From Rhodoferax sp. (GTDB lineage: Bacteria > Pseudomonadota > Gammaproteobacteria > Burkholderiales > Burkholderiaceae_C), in the NCBI GenBank assembly GCA_028711355.1, contig JAQTSL010000003.1, positions 1-34,507 on the forward strand: a stretch of DNA of 34,507 nucleotides. The letters run 5' to 3'. Position numbers and translations under genes: made by a program. The notes beneath the pieces are model-generated. The model was not told the DNA's origin. It worked only from the letters and a program-made list of their open reading frames with translations, and did not search any database. Positions 8,664 through 19,442 of this stretch are shown here, one piece after another (position 1 is the stretch's first letter; every line of letters begins with the position of its first letter).

Positions 8664-9209
8664 ATGGAACAATTTCACGGCACCACCATCATCAGTGTGC
8701 GGCGCAAAACGCCGCAGGGTATGCAGGTTGCGATCGGCGGCGACGGCCAGGTGACGCTGGGCAACATCGTCGTCAAAGGCACAGCGCGCAAAGTGCGCAA
8801 GCTCTACCACGGCAAGGTGCTGGCTGGTTTTGCCGGTGCCACCGCCGACGCCTTTACCCTGTTTGAGCGTTTTGAGGCCAAGCTGGAAAAGCACCAGGGG
8901 CACCTGACGCGCGCCGCTATCGAGCTGACCAAAGACTGGCGCACCGACCGCGTGCTGCGTCGGCTGGAGGCGATGTTGGCGGTGGCTGACCTGGAGGCCT
9001 CGCTGATCATCACCGGCAATGGTGACGTGTTGGAGCCAGAAAACGGCATCGTCACCATCGGCTCGGGTGGCGCTTACGCCCAAGCGGCGGCGATGGCCCT
9101 GCTTGAGCATACCGACCTGTCAGCCACCGACATTGTCAAAAAATCATTGGGGATTGACGGTGAGATTTGCATCTACACCAACATGAACCACACGGTAGAA
9201 GAATTGTGA
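8664..9209 (+). CDS. hslV: ATP-dependent protease subunit HslV
   Basis: [70 protein letters not shown]. Confidence 0.97.
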   Translation: MEQFHGTTIISVRRKTPQGMQVAIGGDGQVTLGNIVVKGTARKVRKLYHGKVLAGFAGATADAFTLFERFEAKLEKHQGHLTRAAIELTKDWRTDRVLRRLEAMLAVADLEASLIITGNGDVLEPENGIVTIGSGGAYAQAAAMALLEHTDLSATDIVKKSLGIDGEICIYTNMNHTVEEL

Positions 9210-9227
9210 TACTTTGCCGGACAGACC

Positions 9228-9324
9228 AAGAAACGTTGATTTTTGCGGGACGGACCAACATTTGCGCAGCAAATTTGCTCTGTCCTCAACTGATTAAGAT
9301 TTGCGCTGTCCCCAACTGATTAAA
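9228..9324. repeat. Inverted and partly duplicated copies of the REP-like element found before hslV
   Basis: ctgtcctcaactgattaagatttgcgctgtccccaactgattaa is the reverse complement of the ttaatcagttgggg[t/a]cag motif at 8537-8654. It contains palindrome atttgcgcagcaaat (9260-9274). Confidence 0.8.
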
Positions 9325-9350
9325 ACCTTGCGCTACAGACCAAAAAATCC

Positions 9351-10682
9351 ATGTCCACCCTTACTCCCCAACAAATCGTCGCTGAGCTCGATCGGCACAT
9401 CGTCGGCCAGCAACAAGCCAAACGCGCGGTCGCGATCGCGCTGCGTAACCGCTGGCGCCGCCAACAGGTGGCGGACGACCTGCGCGGCGAAATCACGCCA
9501 AAAAACATTCTGATGATCGGCCCCACCGGCGTTGGCAAGACTGAAATTGCACGGCGTCTGGCCCGCCTGGCCGACGCCCCGTTCATCAAGGTTGAAGCGA
9601 CCAAGTTCACCGAAGTCGGCTACGTCGGCAAAGATGTCGATGCCATCATCCGCGACTTGGCCGACGTGGCAGTCAAGCAAACGCGCCTGGCCGAAACACA
9701 AAAAGTGCGCCAGCGCGCCGAAGACGCGGCCGAAGACCGGGTGCTTGACATCCTGATCCCGATGCCGCACGCCGAGTTTGGCGTGGTGCCCGCCAACGAG
9801 GCCGAGAGTGCCGCGCGCCAGACCTTTCGCAAGAAGTTGCGTGAAGGTCAGCTCAGCGACCGTGAGATCGAAGTCGATCTGGCGCAGACCGCGCCCCAAC
9901 TAGAGATCATGGGGCCGGCCGGCATGGAGGAAATGACCGAGCAGTTGCGCGGTATGTTTGGCCAGCTCAACCAGAACAAAAAGCAAACCCGCAAGCTGCG
10001 CATTGCCGACGCGCTCAAGCAACTGGCCGACGAAGAAGCCGCCAAACTGGTCAACGACGAAGATATCAAAACCCGTGCATTACAGATGCTCGAACAGAAC
10101 GGCATCGTGTTCATCGATGAGATCGACAAGGTCACGTCGCGCTCGGAGAGCAGTGGCGCCGAGGTGTCACGCCAGGGCGTGCAGCGCGACCTGTTGCCGC
10201 TGGTGGAGGGCACCAGTGTTTCTACCAAATACGGCATGGTCAAGACCGACCATATTTTGTTTATCGCCTCGGGTGCATTTCACCTGAGCAAGCCCAGCGA
10301 CCTGATCCCCGAACTACAAGGGCGTTTTCCGATCCGGGTCGAATTGCAGTCGCTGTCAGTGCAAGATTTTGTCGCGATCCTGACGCAGACCGACGCTTCG
10401 TTGGTCAAACAGTACCAGGCCTTGCTGGCCACCGAGCAGGTGCAAGTGGACTTTGCCGAGGACGGCATCCTGCGCTTGGCGCAAATTGCTTTTGATGTGA
10501 ACGAGCGCACCGAAAACATCGGCGCGCGCCGCCTGTCAACCGTGATGGAGCGCCTGCTCGACGAGGTCAGCTTCAGCGCCACCGAGTTGGTCGGACAAAC
10601 CATCCACATCGATGCCACCTACGTCGAATCGCGCCTTGCCGAGCTCAGCAAAAACGAAGATCTGAGCCGGTATATCCTCTAA
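9351..10682 (+). CDS. hslU: ATP-dependent protease ATPase subunit HslU
   Basis: [85 protein letters not shown]. Confidence 0.97.
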   Translation: MSTLTPQQIVAELDRHIVGQQQAKRAVAIALRNRWRRQQVADDLRGEITPKNILMIGPTGVGKTEIARRLARLADAPFIKVEATKFTEVGYVGKDVDAIIRDLADVAVKQTRLAETQKVRQRAEDAAEDRVLDILIPMPHAEFGVVPANEAESAARQTFRKKLREGQLSDREIEVDLAQTAPQLEIMGPAGMEEMTEQLRGMFGQLNQNKKQTRKLRIADALKQLADEEAAKLVNDEDIKTRALQMLEQNGIVFIDEIDKVTSRSESSGAEVSRQGVQRDLLPLVEGTSVSTKYGMVKTDHILFIASGAFHLSKPSDLIPELQGRFPIRVELQSLSVQDFVAILTQTDASLVKQYQALLATEQVQVDFAEDGILRLAQIAFDVNERTENIGARRLSTVMERLLDEVSFSATELVGQTIHIDATYVESRLAELSKNEDLSRYIL

Positions 10683-10702
10683 TACAGAAAACCTCTACGC
10701 AC

Positions 10703-10754
10703 GGCCGGGTGATCGGGTCAGGCGCGTGCGGTCGCCTGACCCGATCACCCGGCC
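10703..10754. terminator. Perfect 22-bp inverted repeat with 8-nt loop downstream of hslU (terminator-like or other palindromic element)
   Basis: ggccgggtgatcgggtcaggcg-cgtgcggt-cgcctgacccgatcacccggcc; no clear T-tract follows. Confidence 0.7.
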
Positions 10755-11218
10755 TCACCGCTGTTGGTTTTGTGCGACTTCAAACGCCCTGAATGCGCGG
10801 TGGATGGATCGGAGGGCCACTATGGCAGCCAATTTGTCGGGAGTCAGTTAGTCAAAACTGGCGAACTGGATCACGCCCTTGACTGTCGTTTAGGCTGCCA
10901 AGAGTCATTGGCTGAATGTCCACCACGGACAAGTCCAATGCGGGTGCTCGTGCGCGAGTGAACCTGTCGTTCGATTTTTGCCCAAAACTTGGACAGCTGA
11001 CATTGGCAAGCACTGGCCCGCAGTTCCAACTACCCGTTTCTTGAGCAGCAAAAGGGCGGCTTGGTCAGAGGCAGCACGGGATTTATGCGGAACCAATGCT
11101 TATCGTTTCGCCCTGACAACCGGTACGAGGCCAACCCACAGTTGGATGAGCTCAGTTTGGTTTTTTCCTGACTTTTCCGACGAATGTCATAACATACAAA
11201 CAATATCTAAATAGGAGA

Positions 11219-11485
11219 ATGATGATGAGCGTGTTCACCTGTTCAAGTCGTGAATTCACCCGAGATGTTGGTGCAGCCAAACGGGCCGCAGCGCAAGGTC
11301 CTGTATTCATCACCGACAGGGGACGGCCAGCCTTCGTCTTGCTCAAAATCAAAGACTATTACGAGCTCACGGGAAAGCAGGAAGTATCACTTTTGGACTT
11401 GATGGATTCGATTCCGGGTGGCGAGGGCATAGAGTTTGAACCGAAGAAAGCAAGGTTCAAACTCAGTGCTGCTGACCTGCTTTGA
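11219..11485 (+). CDS. Type II antitoxin, Phd/YefM (prevent-host-death) family
   Basis: FTCSSREFTRDVGAAKRAAAQGPVFITDRGRPAFVLLKIKDYYELT; AGGAG upstream; directly followed by a PIN toxin. Confidence 0.9.
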   Translation: MMMSVFTCSSREFTRDVGAAKRAAAQGPVFITDRGRPAFVLLKIKDYYELTGKQEVSLLDLMDSIPGGEGIEFEPKKARFKLSAADLL

Positions 11486-11496
11486 GGCCGACCTCC

Positions 11497-11919
11497 ATGT
11501 ATGTTTTAGACACCAACGTCATCTCAGAGTTACGTCACGGAAAACCGAATCAGTCTGTGCAAGTGCGTGCATGGGCTTCGGACAAGCCGGTGAGCCATTT
11601 GTATATTTCTGCCATCAGTATCCTGGAGCTGGAAGAAGGGGTTTTGGCGCTGGAGCGCCGCACGCCGCCGCAAGGCAGTGCGTTACGCGTCTGGCTAAAT
11701 GGGGTGAAGGCAAACTTTGCAGGTCGTATATTGCCATTCTCGGGAAACACCGCTACGTTATGCGCAGCGATGCATGTGCCCGATCCGAAGTCTGAACGTG
11801 ATGCCATGATTGCGGCCACTGCCTTGGAGCATGGCATGACGGTGGTAACGCGCAACCTAGCCGGCTTTGCAGGTACCGGCACAAAGCTGATCGATCCGTT
11901 CTTGGGACAGCCAATTTGA
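11497..11919 (+). CDS. Type II toxin, VapC-like PIN-domain ribonuclease
   Basis: MYVLDTNVISELRHGK, ISILELEEGV, ERDAMIAATALEHGMTVVTRNLAGF; the track start (TTG 11482) overlaps the antitoxin stop. Confidence 0.9.
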   Translation: MYVLDTNVISELRHGKPNQSVQVRAWASDKPVSHLYISAISILELEEGVLALERRTPPQGSALRVWLNGVKANFAGRILPFSGNTATLCAAMHVPDPKSERDAMIAATALEHGMTVVTRNLAGFAGTGTKLIDPFLGQPI

Positions 11920-12216
11920 CATCGCAACAACAATTCTTCGCAGATGGTTGTCACAGACCAACTGCCGCCTCAAAGTGCAGGCCGAAAACTTGACGTGGGA
12001 CTTTTAGAAATTCGGGCGACCCTGCGGCAGCCGGTCGTCGGCGCGAACTACGTGCCAAAAGCGGACGATTTTCGCGAAATGCCTGCCCAAGACCTGACAT
12101 TGAATCGTTGATTCAATGTGGTTGGAACGTTGGCTCAGTTGGTCCCTTGGCTTTCCACAAGGCTGCCACTCGGTTGACCACGTCAATTTGGTGTTGTCAG
12201 GTAAATTTTTTGCCTT

Positions 12217-15200
12217 TCAATCAAGAGCACCGAAGCCACCCCCACCCGGCGTGTGAATTTCAAACACATCGCCTGCCAGCATGTCCGCTTGACCAATATG
12301 ACCAAGTTCTTCAACTCTGCCGTCTGCGCGCACCACGCGGTTGATGCCCACCTGGCCTGGCTGTCCACCAGCCAAACCAAAAGCACCATGCACTCGGCCA
12401 TTGGACAAGATGCTGGCTGTCATGGGCTCCAGAAACTCCACCCGTCGCACACCACCGCAGCCACCATGCCACCTGCCAGCACCCCCAGACCCCGCACGAA
12501 TCTCGTAGCTCTGCAGTCGCACCGGAAAGCGGAACTCCAGCACCTCAGGGTCAGTCAAGCGTGAATTCGTCATGTGGGTCTGCACAACACTGCATCCATC
12601 GAAGCCGCCGACCACTACGCCGCTGGCATCAAACTCGGCTCCGGCACTGGAGCCACCCGAGATGGTTTCATAATATTGATACTGGTCATTACCAAAGGTA
12701 AAGTTATTCATGGTGCATTGGCTGGCAGCCATCACACCCAAAGCACCATACAGCGCGTTGGTAATGCAGCTCGAAGTCTCCACGTTACCTGCGACCACCG
12801 ACGCAGGTGGGTTGGGGTTGAGCATGGAACCCGCTGGAATGATGACCTTGATCGGTTTGAGGCAACCCGCGTTGAGCGGAATGTCATCGTTCACCAAGGT
12901 GCGAAATACATAAAGCACGGCTGCCATACACACCGCCGTCGGTGCGTTGAAGTTGTTGCTCTGCTGTGCAGACGTGCCGGTAAAATCCACCTCGGCCGTA
13001 CGATTGGACGCATCCACCCGAATCGCCACTTTGATCTGCGCGCCATTGTCAAGCGGCAGCGTGAATTCACCATTTTTCAGGTGCGTGATTACGCGGCGAA
13101 CCGATTCTTCAGCATTGTCCTGCACATACCTCATATAGGACTGGACCACTTCCAAGCCATACTGATCCACCATCTTGCGCAATTCCTGAACGCCCTTCTC
13201 GTTAGCGGCAATCTGCGCCCTGAGGTCAGCCATATTTTGCTGCGGATTACGGCTTGGGTATTCGCCGCTTTGCAGCAGTGCCACCATCTGCGCTTCTTGC
13301 AGAACACCTTGCGCAACCAGCTTCACATTGTTGATTTGAACGCCTTCCTCCTCAATTCGCGTTGAGAAAGGAGGCATGGAGCCAGGCGTGATGCCACCAA
13401 TGTCGGCATGATGTCCACGCGAACCGACATAAAACAGCGGCTTGTCTGAAGTCTCCTGACCCAGATAAACCGGTGTGATGACGGTGATGTCCGGCAAATG
13501 CGTGCCGCCGTGGTAAGGGTCGTTGAGAACAAAGACATCGCCGCGGTCCATTGCCCCGGCGTTCTCACGAATCACTGTCTTGATGCTCTCGCCCATGCTT
13601 CCAAGATGCACGGGCATGTGGGGCGCGTTGGCAATCAGATTACCCTCTGCATCGAACAGGGCGCAGCTAAAGTCCAGCCGCTCTTTGATGTTTACTGAAT
13701 ACGCCGTATTCTGCAACTGTAGTCCCATTTGCTCGGCAATGTTCATGAACAGGTTGTTGAATACCTCCAGCAGTACCGGATCGACCTGGGTGCCCGCCGC
13801 AAATTGGATTGTGCGTTCAGCACGCCGGTCAAGCACCAGGTGGTCCAAGGCTGTCAGGCTGGCAACCCAGCCAGGTTCCACCACCGTAGTGGCGTTCCTT
13901 TCGGCAATGATGGCCGGTCCATCGATCACATCACCGGGGCGAATATCTTCGCGCACGACCAGCGCGGCGTGGTGCCACCGACCGCCCGAGTACATGCGCA
14001 CCGTCTCACGCCGAGGCACAGCACGGGACTCAAAGGTGGGCAACACAGGCTCTTCGGGCGCATCGCCGGCCACCACAGCCTCGACAGATACCGCCTCAAC
14101 GACCAATCCTTTGCCCTGCATCAGAAAGGAAAACCGCTGCCGGTACGCTGATTCAAAGTTGGCCTTGATCGCTGCCATGCCGCCAAAGGCCACCACCAGC
14201 GCAGTGTCGCTCCCCTCATAGCGCACATGCACCCGCTTGAACAGCGAAACGGTGCCGGTGCTGACCTGTTGACGCAGCAGTTCAGCCTGCGCTGCGGTTG
14301 CCAGCACCATGAGTTTTTCTTCGATTTCAGGAATGGCCAGTGGGGAAAGATTTACCTCGACCGCCTGCTCCCGGATCACGCTTTGGTCAGCCAGTCCCAT
14401 GCCGTACGCCGACAACACCCCTGCCAGAGGGTGTACGAACACGCGAGTCATGCCCAAAGCATCGGCGACCAGACAGGCGTGCTGGCCGCCCGCGCCACCA
14501 AAACACTGCAATGTGTAACGCGTCACATCGTAGCCGCGGGCCACCGAAATCTTCTTGATCGCGTTGGCCATTTGCTGCACCGCAATATCAATAAAGCCCT
14601 CTGCCACCGCCTCGGGACTGCGCCCGGTTTGATGAGACAGTTCATCGAACTGGGCCTTTGCTGCATCGAAGCTCAGTGCTTCATTGGCATGGGTCCCAAA
14701 CAATTTTGGAAAGTAGTTGGGTTGAACCTTGCCCACCATGACGTTGGCATCGGTCACTGCCAGCGCACCGCCACGCCGATAGCTGGCCGGGCCGGGGTTG
14801 GCGCCCGCACTCTGGGGTCCCACTCGAAAACGCTCACCGTCAAACTTCAAGAGCGAGCCACCACCGGCAGCCACAGTGTGGATGCTCATCATGGGGGCGC
14901 GCATCCGCACGCCTGCAACCTGAGTTTCGAACTCGCGCTCAAATTCCCCCGCGTAGTGGGAAACGTCTGTCGAGGTTCCGCCCATGTCAAAGCCAATGAC
15001 CTTGATTGGGCCACTCATTGACCCGGCACCCGCGCCAAAAGCCAACTGTGCCGTGCGCGCCATGCCCACAATGCCACCTGCCGGGCCGCTCAGAATGGCG
15101 TCCTTCCCCTGAAAAGAGTGAGCATCTGTCAAGCCACCCGAGGACTGCATGAAAAAGATTTTGACACCCGGCATTTCACCTGCCACTTGCTCGACATAGC

Positions 15201-15876
15201 GCCGCAAAATGGGCGTGAGGTAGGCATCGACCACGGTGGTGTCGCCACGGCTGACATACTTCATCATCGGACTGGTTTCGTGCGAAGTGCTGATCTGCGT
15301 GAATCCCACCTCTTGTGCAATGCGCTTGGCAGCCAGTTCGTGCGCCGTGTAGCGGTAGCCATGCATAAAAACAATGGCAACGCTGCGTAGCCCCTGTGAA
15401 TGTTGCTCAAGCAATTGAGTTTTTAACAGTGACTCATTCAGGTTTTCAACCACCTCGCCATGCGCCCCCATGCGCTCCTGGGCTTCAATCACGGCGCTGT
15501 ACAGCAGCTCTGGTAGCACAATGTTGCGGTCAAATAAACGTGGTCTATTCTGATAACCAATGCGCAGTGTATCGCGAAAGCCGCGTGTTGTCACCAGCAG
15601 CGTTGGCTCGCCTTTGCGTTCCAGAAGCGCATTGGTGGCCACCGTGGTGCCCATCTTCACGCATGCCACCATAGCGGGCGTGATCAGTTCACCAGCTTGA
15701 AGGCACAACAGGTGGCGAATTCCGGCCACTGCTGCATCGCGGTACTGCTCAGGGTTTTCCGATAACAGCTTATGCGTGACCAGCGTTCCGTCTGGGCGCT
15801 TGGCCACGATGTCAGTAAACGTGCCACCGCGGTCGATCCAGAATTGCCAGCGTTGTTCAAAGGGTGTGCTCATCAT
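12217..15876 (-). CDS. Fused hydantoinase/oxoprolinase (HyuA-HyuB-type, 5-oxoprolinase-like)
   Basis: N-terminal [57 protein letters not shown]-terminal [39 protein letters not shown]. Start placed at ATG 15876 (or 15873) instead of 16008. Confidence 0.9.
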   Translation of the reverse strand: MMSTPFEQRWQFWIDRGGTFTDIVAKRPDGTLVTHKLLSENPEQYRDAAVAGIRHLLCLQAGELITPAMVACVKMGTTVATNALLERKGEPTLLVTTRGFRDTLRIGYQNRPRLFDRNIVLPELLYSAVIEAQERMGAHGEVVENLNESLLKTQLLEQHSQGLRSVAIVFMHGYRYTAHELAAKRIAQEVGFTQISTSHETSPMMKYVSRGDTTVVDAYLTPILRRYVEQVAGEMPGVKIFFMQSSGGLTDAHSFQGKDAILSGPAGGIVGMARTAQLAFGAGAGSMSGPIKVIGFDMGGTSTDVSHYAGEFEREFETQVAGVRMRAPMMSIHTVAAGGGSLLKFDGERFRVGPQSAGANPGPASYRRGGALAVTDANVMVGKVQPNYFPKLFGTHANEALSFDAAKAQFDELSHQTGRSPEAVAEGFIDIAVQQMANAIKKISVARGYDVTRYTLQCFGGAGGQHACLVADALGMTRVFVHPLAGVLSAYGMGLADQSVIREQAVEVNLSPLAIPEIEEKLMVLATAAQAELLRQQVSTGTVSLFKRVHVRYEGSDTALVVAFGGMAAIKANFESAYRQRFSFLMQGKGLVVEAVSVEAVVAGDAPEEPVLPTFESRAVPRRETVRMYSGGRWHHAALVVREDIRPGDVIDGPAIIAERNATTVVEPGWVASLTALDHLVLDRRAERTIQFAAGTQVDPVLLEVFNNLFMNIAEQMGLQLQNTAYSVNIKERLDFSCALFDAEGNLIANAPHMPVHLGSMGESIKTVIRENAGAMDRGDVFVLNDPYHGGTHLPDITVITPVYLGQETSDKPLFYVGSRGHHADIGGITPGSMPPFSTRIEEEGVQINNVKLVAQGVLQEAQMVALLQSGEYPSRNPQQNMADLRAQIAANEKGVQELRKMVDQYGLEVVQSYMRYVQDNAEESVRRVITHLKNGEFTLPLDNGAQIKVAIRVDASNRTAEVDFTGTSAQQSNNFNAPTAVCMAAVLYVFRTLVNDDIPLNAGCLKPIKVIIPAGSMLNPNPPASVVAGNVETSSCITNALYGALGVMAASQCTMNNFTFGNDQYQYYETISGGSSAGAEFDASGVVVGGFDGCSVVQTHMTNSRLTDPEVLEFRFPVRLQSYEIRAGSGGAGRWHGGCGGVRRVEFLEPMTASILSNGRVHGAFGLAGGQPGQVGINRVVRADGRVEELGHIGQADMLAGDVFEIHTPGGGGFGALD

Positions 15877-15895
15877 TTGGTTCCAGGTAGGGAAG

Positions 15896-16459
15896 TTATA
15901 GGCTGGCAGCAGAACGGGCGGCCTGGTCGTAGATGCCCGATAGCAAGCGCAACAGACGCGCGAGTTCGCCGATGTCACGGTTGAGCCCGTCGTTCGCATT
16001 GAGTGCATTGATCAGGCATGACTCACGAATGGCGCGATAGCGGTTGACATAGTCGAGCCCGCTATCGGTCGATGAGTAGGTCACGTCCTTGCCGCTTTTG
16101 CTCGATACCACCACCCCCAGGTTTTGCAGTTTCTTGAGTGAATAGTTGATCAAATGGGTGTCTTCCACGTTCATGATGAAGCAGATGTCGGCCAGGCGTT
16201 TGTTGCGGGCACGATGCGTGACATGGTGCAGCACCAAAACATCCAGCGGCGTTAGATCCTTAAGGCCTGCCGCACTCATACAGTGCACCACCCAGCGGTG
16301 AAATGCGTTGCCTGCCACGATCAGGCCAAACTCAAACTCGCTCATTTCGGCACTTTTGGGTGAAACCAGATGGGCTGAGGACACGATGGGTTCGGTCGCC
16401 CCCCGAGTAGGAACATCATTTCTAATTTCTTGCGTTGCATTCTTGGTCATGGCAATCAC
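15896..16459 (-). CDS. Winged-helix MarR-like transcriptional regulator
   Basis: [78 protein letters not shown] resembles MarR-type wHTH. Confidence 0.78.
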   Translation of the reverse strand: MIAMTKNATQEIRNDVPTRGATEPIVSSAHLVSPKSAEMSEFEFGLIVAGNAFHRWVVHCMSAAGLKDLTPLDVLVLHHVTHRARNKRLADICFIMNVEDTHLINYSLKKLQNLGVVVSSKSGKDVTYSSTDSGLDYVNRYRAIRESCLINALNANDGLNRDIGELARLLRLLSGIYDQAARSAASL

Positions 16460-16504
16460 CGCGGTTGGATCCTTACTACAGGATGAATTTATCGATCTTT
16501 TAAT

Positions 16505-16559
16505 GATAAATTGTCTTCAGTTTGTTAACAATTAGGGAAACTACTGATGACAATTTATC
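16505..16559. promoter_or_regulatory. Candidate operator: 11-bp inverted repeat gataaattgtc...gacaatttatc in the MarR/TRAP divergent region
   Basis: Arms at 16505-16515 and 16549-16559, perfectly complementary; an additional ttgttaacaa palindrome at 16522-16531 lies between them. Confidence 0.6.
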
Positions 16560-16608
16560 GACAGATGGTTACATTGACCTGTCTTTCCTTCAATCTACAG
16601 GAGCTTTT

Positions 16609-17589
16609 ATGCATCGTCGAATCTTTACTCTGACTGCGGTGGCCGCTTTTTTCTCATTGATCGCAGGTATTGCCAGCGCCCAAGCCAAATGGGATTTGGC
16701 CTCGGCATACCCCGCAACGAACTTCCACTCTGAAAACCTTGTTCAGTTCGCCAATGATGTCGACAAGGCGACCGGTGGCAAGCTCAAGATCACGGTGCAC
16801 TCCAACGCCTCTCTGTTTAAGGCACCTGAGATCAAACGTGCTGTGCAAGGCGGCCAAGCCCAGGCCGGTGAAATCATTTTTGCCAATTTTCAAAACGAAT
16901 GGCAAATCTATGGTGCAGACGGTCTGCCGTTCCTGGCCGATAGTTACGATGACTCAAACAAACTCTACAAGGCGCAAAAGCCTCTGATCGAAAAGAAGCT
17001 GGCCGAACAGGGCATGGTCCTGCTGTACGCCGTGGCCTGGCCGCCCCAGGGCATCTATACCAAAAAACCGTTGAATTCCGCGGCCGACCTCAAGGGGGTC
17101 AAATGGCGCGCCTACAGCCCGTCGACCAGCCGTATTGCCGAACTGGTGGGCGCACAGCCGGTGACCGTGCAGGCGGCCGAACTTTCACAAGCAATCGCCA
17201 CCGGCGTCGTGGAAGCCACCATGACATCAGGCGCTACGGGCGTGGACAGCAAGCTGTTCGAGCACCTCAAGTATTACTACGACATGCAAGCCTGGCTGCC
17301 AAAAAATGCGCTGCTGGTAAATCAAAAAGCGTTCGCTGCGCTGGATAAGTCAACCCAGGACGCGGTGATGAAGGCGGCAGCAGAGGCTCAAGTGCGTGGT
17401 CTGGCATCCAGCAAACGTGTCAACACAGAGTCCATCGAAAAGCTCAAGGCCAACGGCGTGCAAGTGCTGGCACCCACGCCACAACTCAAGGCTGACATGA
17501 AAAAAGTGGGCGATACCATGCTCAAGGAATGGCTGGACAAAGCTGGGCCCGAGGGCAAGACCCTGATTGATGCCTTCCACAAGTCATAG
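16609..17589 (+). CDS. TRAP transporter substrate-binding protein (DctP family)
   Basis: Signal peptide MHRRIFTLTAVAAFFSLIAGIASAQA; WRAYSPSTSRIAELVGAQPVTVQAAELSQAIATGVVEATMTS. Start corrected to ATG 16609 with caggag RBS. Confidence 0.93.
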   Translation: MHRRIFTLTAVAAFFSLIAGIASAQAKWDLASAYPATNFHSENLVQFANDVDKATGGKLKITVHSNASLFKAPEIKRAVQGGQAQAGEIIFANFQNEWQIYGADGLPFLADSYDDSNKLYKAQKPLIEKKLAEQGMVLLYAVAWPPQGIYTKKPLNSAADLKGVKWRAYSPSTSRIAELVGAQPVTVQAAELSQAIATGVVEATMTSGATGVDSKLFEHLKYYYDMQAWLPKNALLVNQKAFAALDKSTQDAVMKAAAEAQVRGLASSKRVNTESIEKLKANGVQVLAPTPQLKADMKKVGDTMLKEWLDKAGPEGKTLIDAFHKS

Positions 17590-17594
17590 ATCGA

Positions 17595-18116
17595 ATGTCA
17601 CGAGCCATGCGGCGCTTATTGAACTTTTTGTACAACAGCGCTGCAGCCGTTGCGGCGCTGTGCATGGTCGGCCTGCTGATCATGGTCATGCTGTCGATCG
17701 TCAGCCGACAACTGGGTTTCAATGCCCGCGGAACTGACGCCTATGCGGGCTATCTGATGGCAGGCGCCGGCTTTCTGGCATTGGCCCACACCCTCAAAAT
17801 GGGTGAGCATATACGCGTCACACTGATCCTCAACGCGGTGCATGGGGGGGGGCGCCGCGCTCTGGAAATATGGGGTTTGGGTTTTGCTTCCTTGCTGAGC
17901 AGCCTGCTGGCTTTTTACAGTAGCCGACTGGCATGGAATTCCTTGCAATTCAATGACATATCGACGGGCACCGATGCCACCCCTTTGTGGATACCACAGT
18001 TATTCATGGCTGTTGGAACCATTGTGTTTGCCATTGCTTTTATCGATGATTTCATTCTGGAACTGCTGGGCCAGCGCCGGCAAACCAGCAGTGGCGAAAT
18101 GCTGCGCAATGAATAG
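17595..18116 (+). CDS. TRAP transporter small permease (DctQ family)
   Basis: Four-TM hydrophobic protein between DctP and DctM; GTDAYAGYLMAGAGFLALAHTLKMGEHIRVTLIL. Confidence 0.9.
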   Translation: MSRAMRRLLNFLYNSAAAVAALCMVGLLIMVMLSIVSRQLGFNARGTDAYAGYLMAGAGFLALAHTLKMGEHIRVTLILNAVHGGGRRALEIWGLGFASLLSSLLAFYSSRLAWNSLQFNDISTGTDATPLWIPQLFMAVGTIVFAIAFIDDFILELLGQRRQTSSGEMLRNE

Positions 18117-18127
18117 GAAGCAACCAA

Positions 18128-19429
18128 ATGAATGACTTACTCATCACCGGCATCCTGGTGAGCGCATTGTTTTTGATTTTGGGCAGCGGCGTCTGGATTG
18201 GACTCACACTCTCCGGAGTAGCCTGGATTTGCATCCAGATTTTTTCTGCCCGTGAAGCCGGTGATGCCATGGTCATCACCATTTGGGGTTCCTCTTCGGG
18301 CTGGACTCTGACCGCCTTGCCACTCTTTATCTGGATGGGTGAAATTCTTTTTCGCACCCGTCTGTCGCAAGACATGTTCAAGGGTTTGGCGCCCTGGATG
18401 CAGGTCTTGCCCGGAAGGTTGTTGCATACCAACGTGGTAGGGTGCGCCATATTTGCCGCCGTATCGGGGTCCAGTGCCGCCACCTGCGCCACCATCGGCA
18501 AAATGACACTGCCTGAGTTGAAGCTTCGCGGCTACCCTGAAAACATGGCCATCGGCACGCTGGCCGGCGCGGGCACGCTGGGATTGCTCATTCCGCCATC
18601 CATCATCATGATCGTATATGGCGTGGCCGCCGATGTATCCATCTCCGACCTGTTCATTGCCGGCGTTGTTCCGGGCATTTTGCTGGCAACACTGTTTTCT
18701 GGCTACATCATGGTGTGGGCTTTGCGCCACCCCGACCAGGTACCCCCGCGCGACGCGCCAATGTCTTTTGCCCAAAAAATCAAGGCGTCCTCCAGCCTGA
18801 TTCCGGTGGTCTTGCTTATTACGACTGTTTTGGGTTCCATTTACGCGGGCATCGCCACCGCCACTGAGGCCGCCGGTGTCGGTGTAGTCGGCGCACTGGT
18901 GCTGTCAACGCTGCAGGGCTCCATGAACTGGCCAACTTTTCGCGAGTCGCTCATGGGGGCCACACGCCTTTACTGCATGATCGCCATGATCCTGGCTGGT
19001 GCGGCCTTTTTAACGCTGGCCATGGGTTACATCGGTTTGCCGCGCCATCTTGCCGAATGGATCGGTGGCCTTGGCCTGAGCCAGTTTGGCCTGATCATGG
19101 CGCTGATGGTGTTCTTCATCATTCTGGGCTGTTTTCTGGATGGCATCAGCGTGGTGGTGCTCACCATGGGCGTCCTCATGCCCACAGTATTGGCCGCCGG
19201 TATCGACCCAATTTGGTTTGGTATTTTTGTCGTTCTGGTAGTTGAAATGGCGCAAATCACACCGCCCGTGGGTTTCAACCTGTTTGTGCTGCAGGGCATG
19301 ACGGGCAAAGAGCTGCCCTACATTGCCCGCGTGGCAATGCCCATGTTTCTGTTGATTGTGGGCGCGATATTGCTGATCTATTTTGTTCCTGGAATAGTCA
19401 CCTGGCTGCCGCAGCAGATGAAGCTCTGA
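18128..19429 (+). CDS. TRAP transporter large permease (DctM family)
   Basis: AAVSGSSAATCATIGKMTLPELKLRGYPENMAIGTLAGAGTLGLLIPPSIIMIVYGVAADVSISDLFIAGVVPGILLA. Confidence 0.95.
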   Translation: MNDLLITGILVSALFLILGSGVWIGLTLSGVAWICIQIFSAREAGDAMVITIWGSSSGWTLTALPLFIWMGEILFRTRLSQDMFKGLAPWMQVLPGRLLHTNVVGCAIFAAVSGSSAATCATIGKMTLPELKLRGYPENMAIGTLAGAGTLGLLIPPSIIMIVYGVAADVSISDLFIAGVVPGILLATLFSGYIMVWALRHPDQVPPRDAPMSFAQKIKASSSLIPVVLLITTVLGSIYAGIATATEAAGVGVVGALVLSTLQGSMNWPTFRESLMGATRLYCMIAMILAGAAFLTLAMGYIGLPRHLAEWIGGLGLSQFGLIMALMVFFIILGCFLDGISVVVLTMGVLMPTVLAAGIDPIWFGIFVVLVVEMAQITPPVGFNLFVLQGMTGKELPYIARVAMPMFLLIVGAILLIYFVPGIVTWLPQQMKL

Positions 19430-19442
19430 GCCGAGCATCCCT

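Noticed and set aside
10764-11214. Two small plus-strand ORFs between hslU and the antitoxin
   Set aside because: No family resemblance or convincing RBS; likely non-coding or degenerate sequence.
11930-12215. Spacer between the PIN toxin and the oxoprolinase gene as a possible pseudogene
   Set aside because: Short matches by eye to the 10968-11030 region were too weak to call a repeat or relic without alignment.
12574-13365. Plus-strand 263-aa ORF inside the oxoprolinase gene
   Set aside because: Wholly antisense to the conserved HyuB half; no recognisable domain.
15877-16008. Upstream extension of the oxoprolinase ORF ([15 protein letters not shown]...)
   Set aside because: Overlaps the MarR-like gene; the conserved N-terminus starts at ATG 15876/15873.
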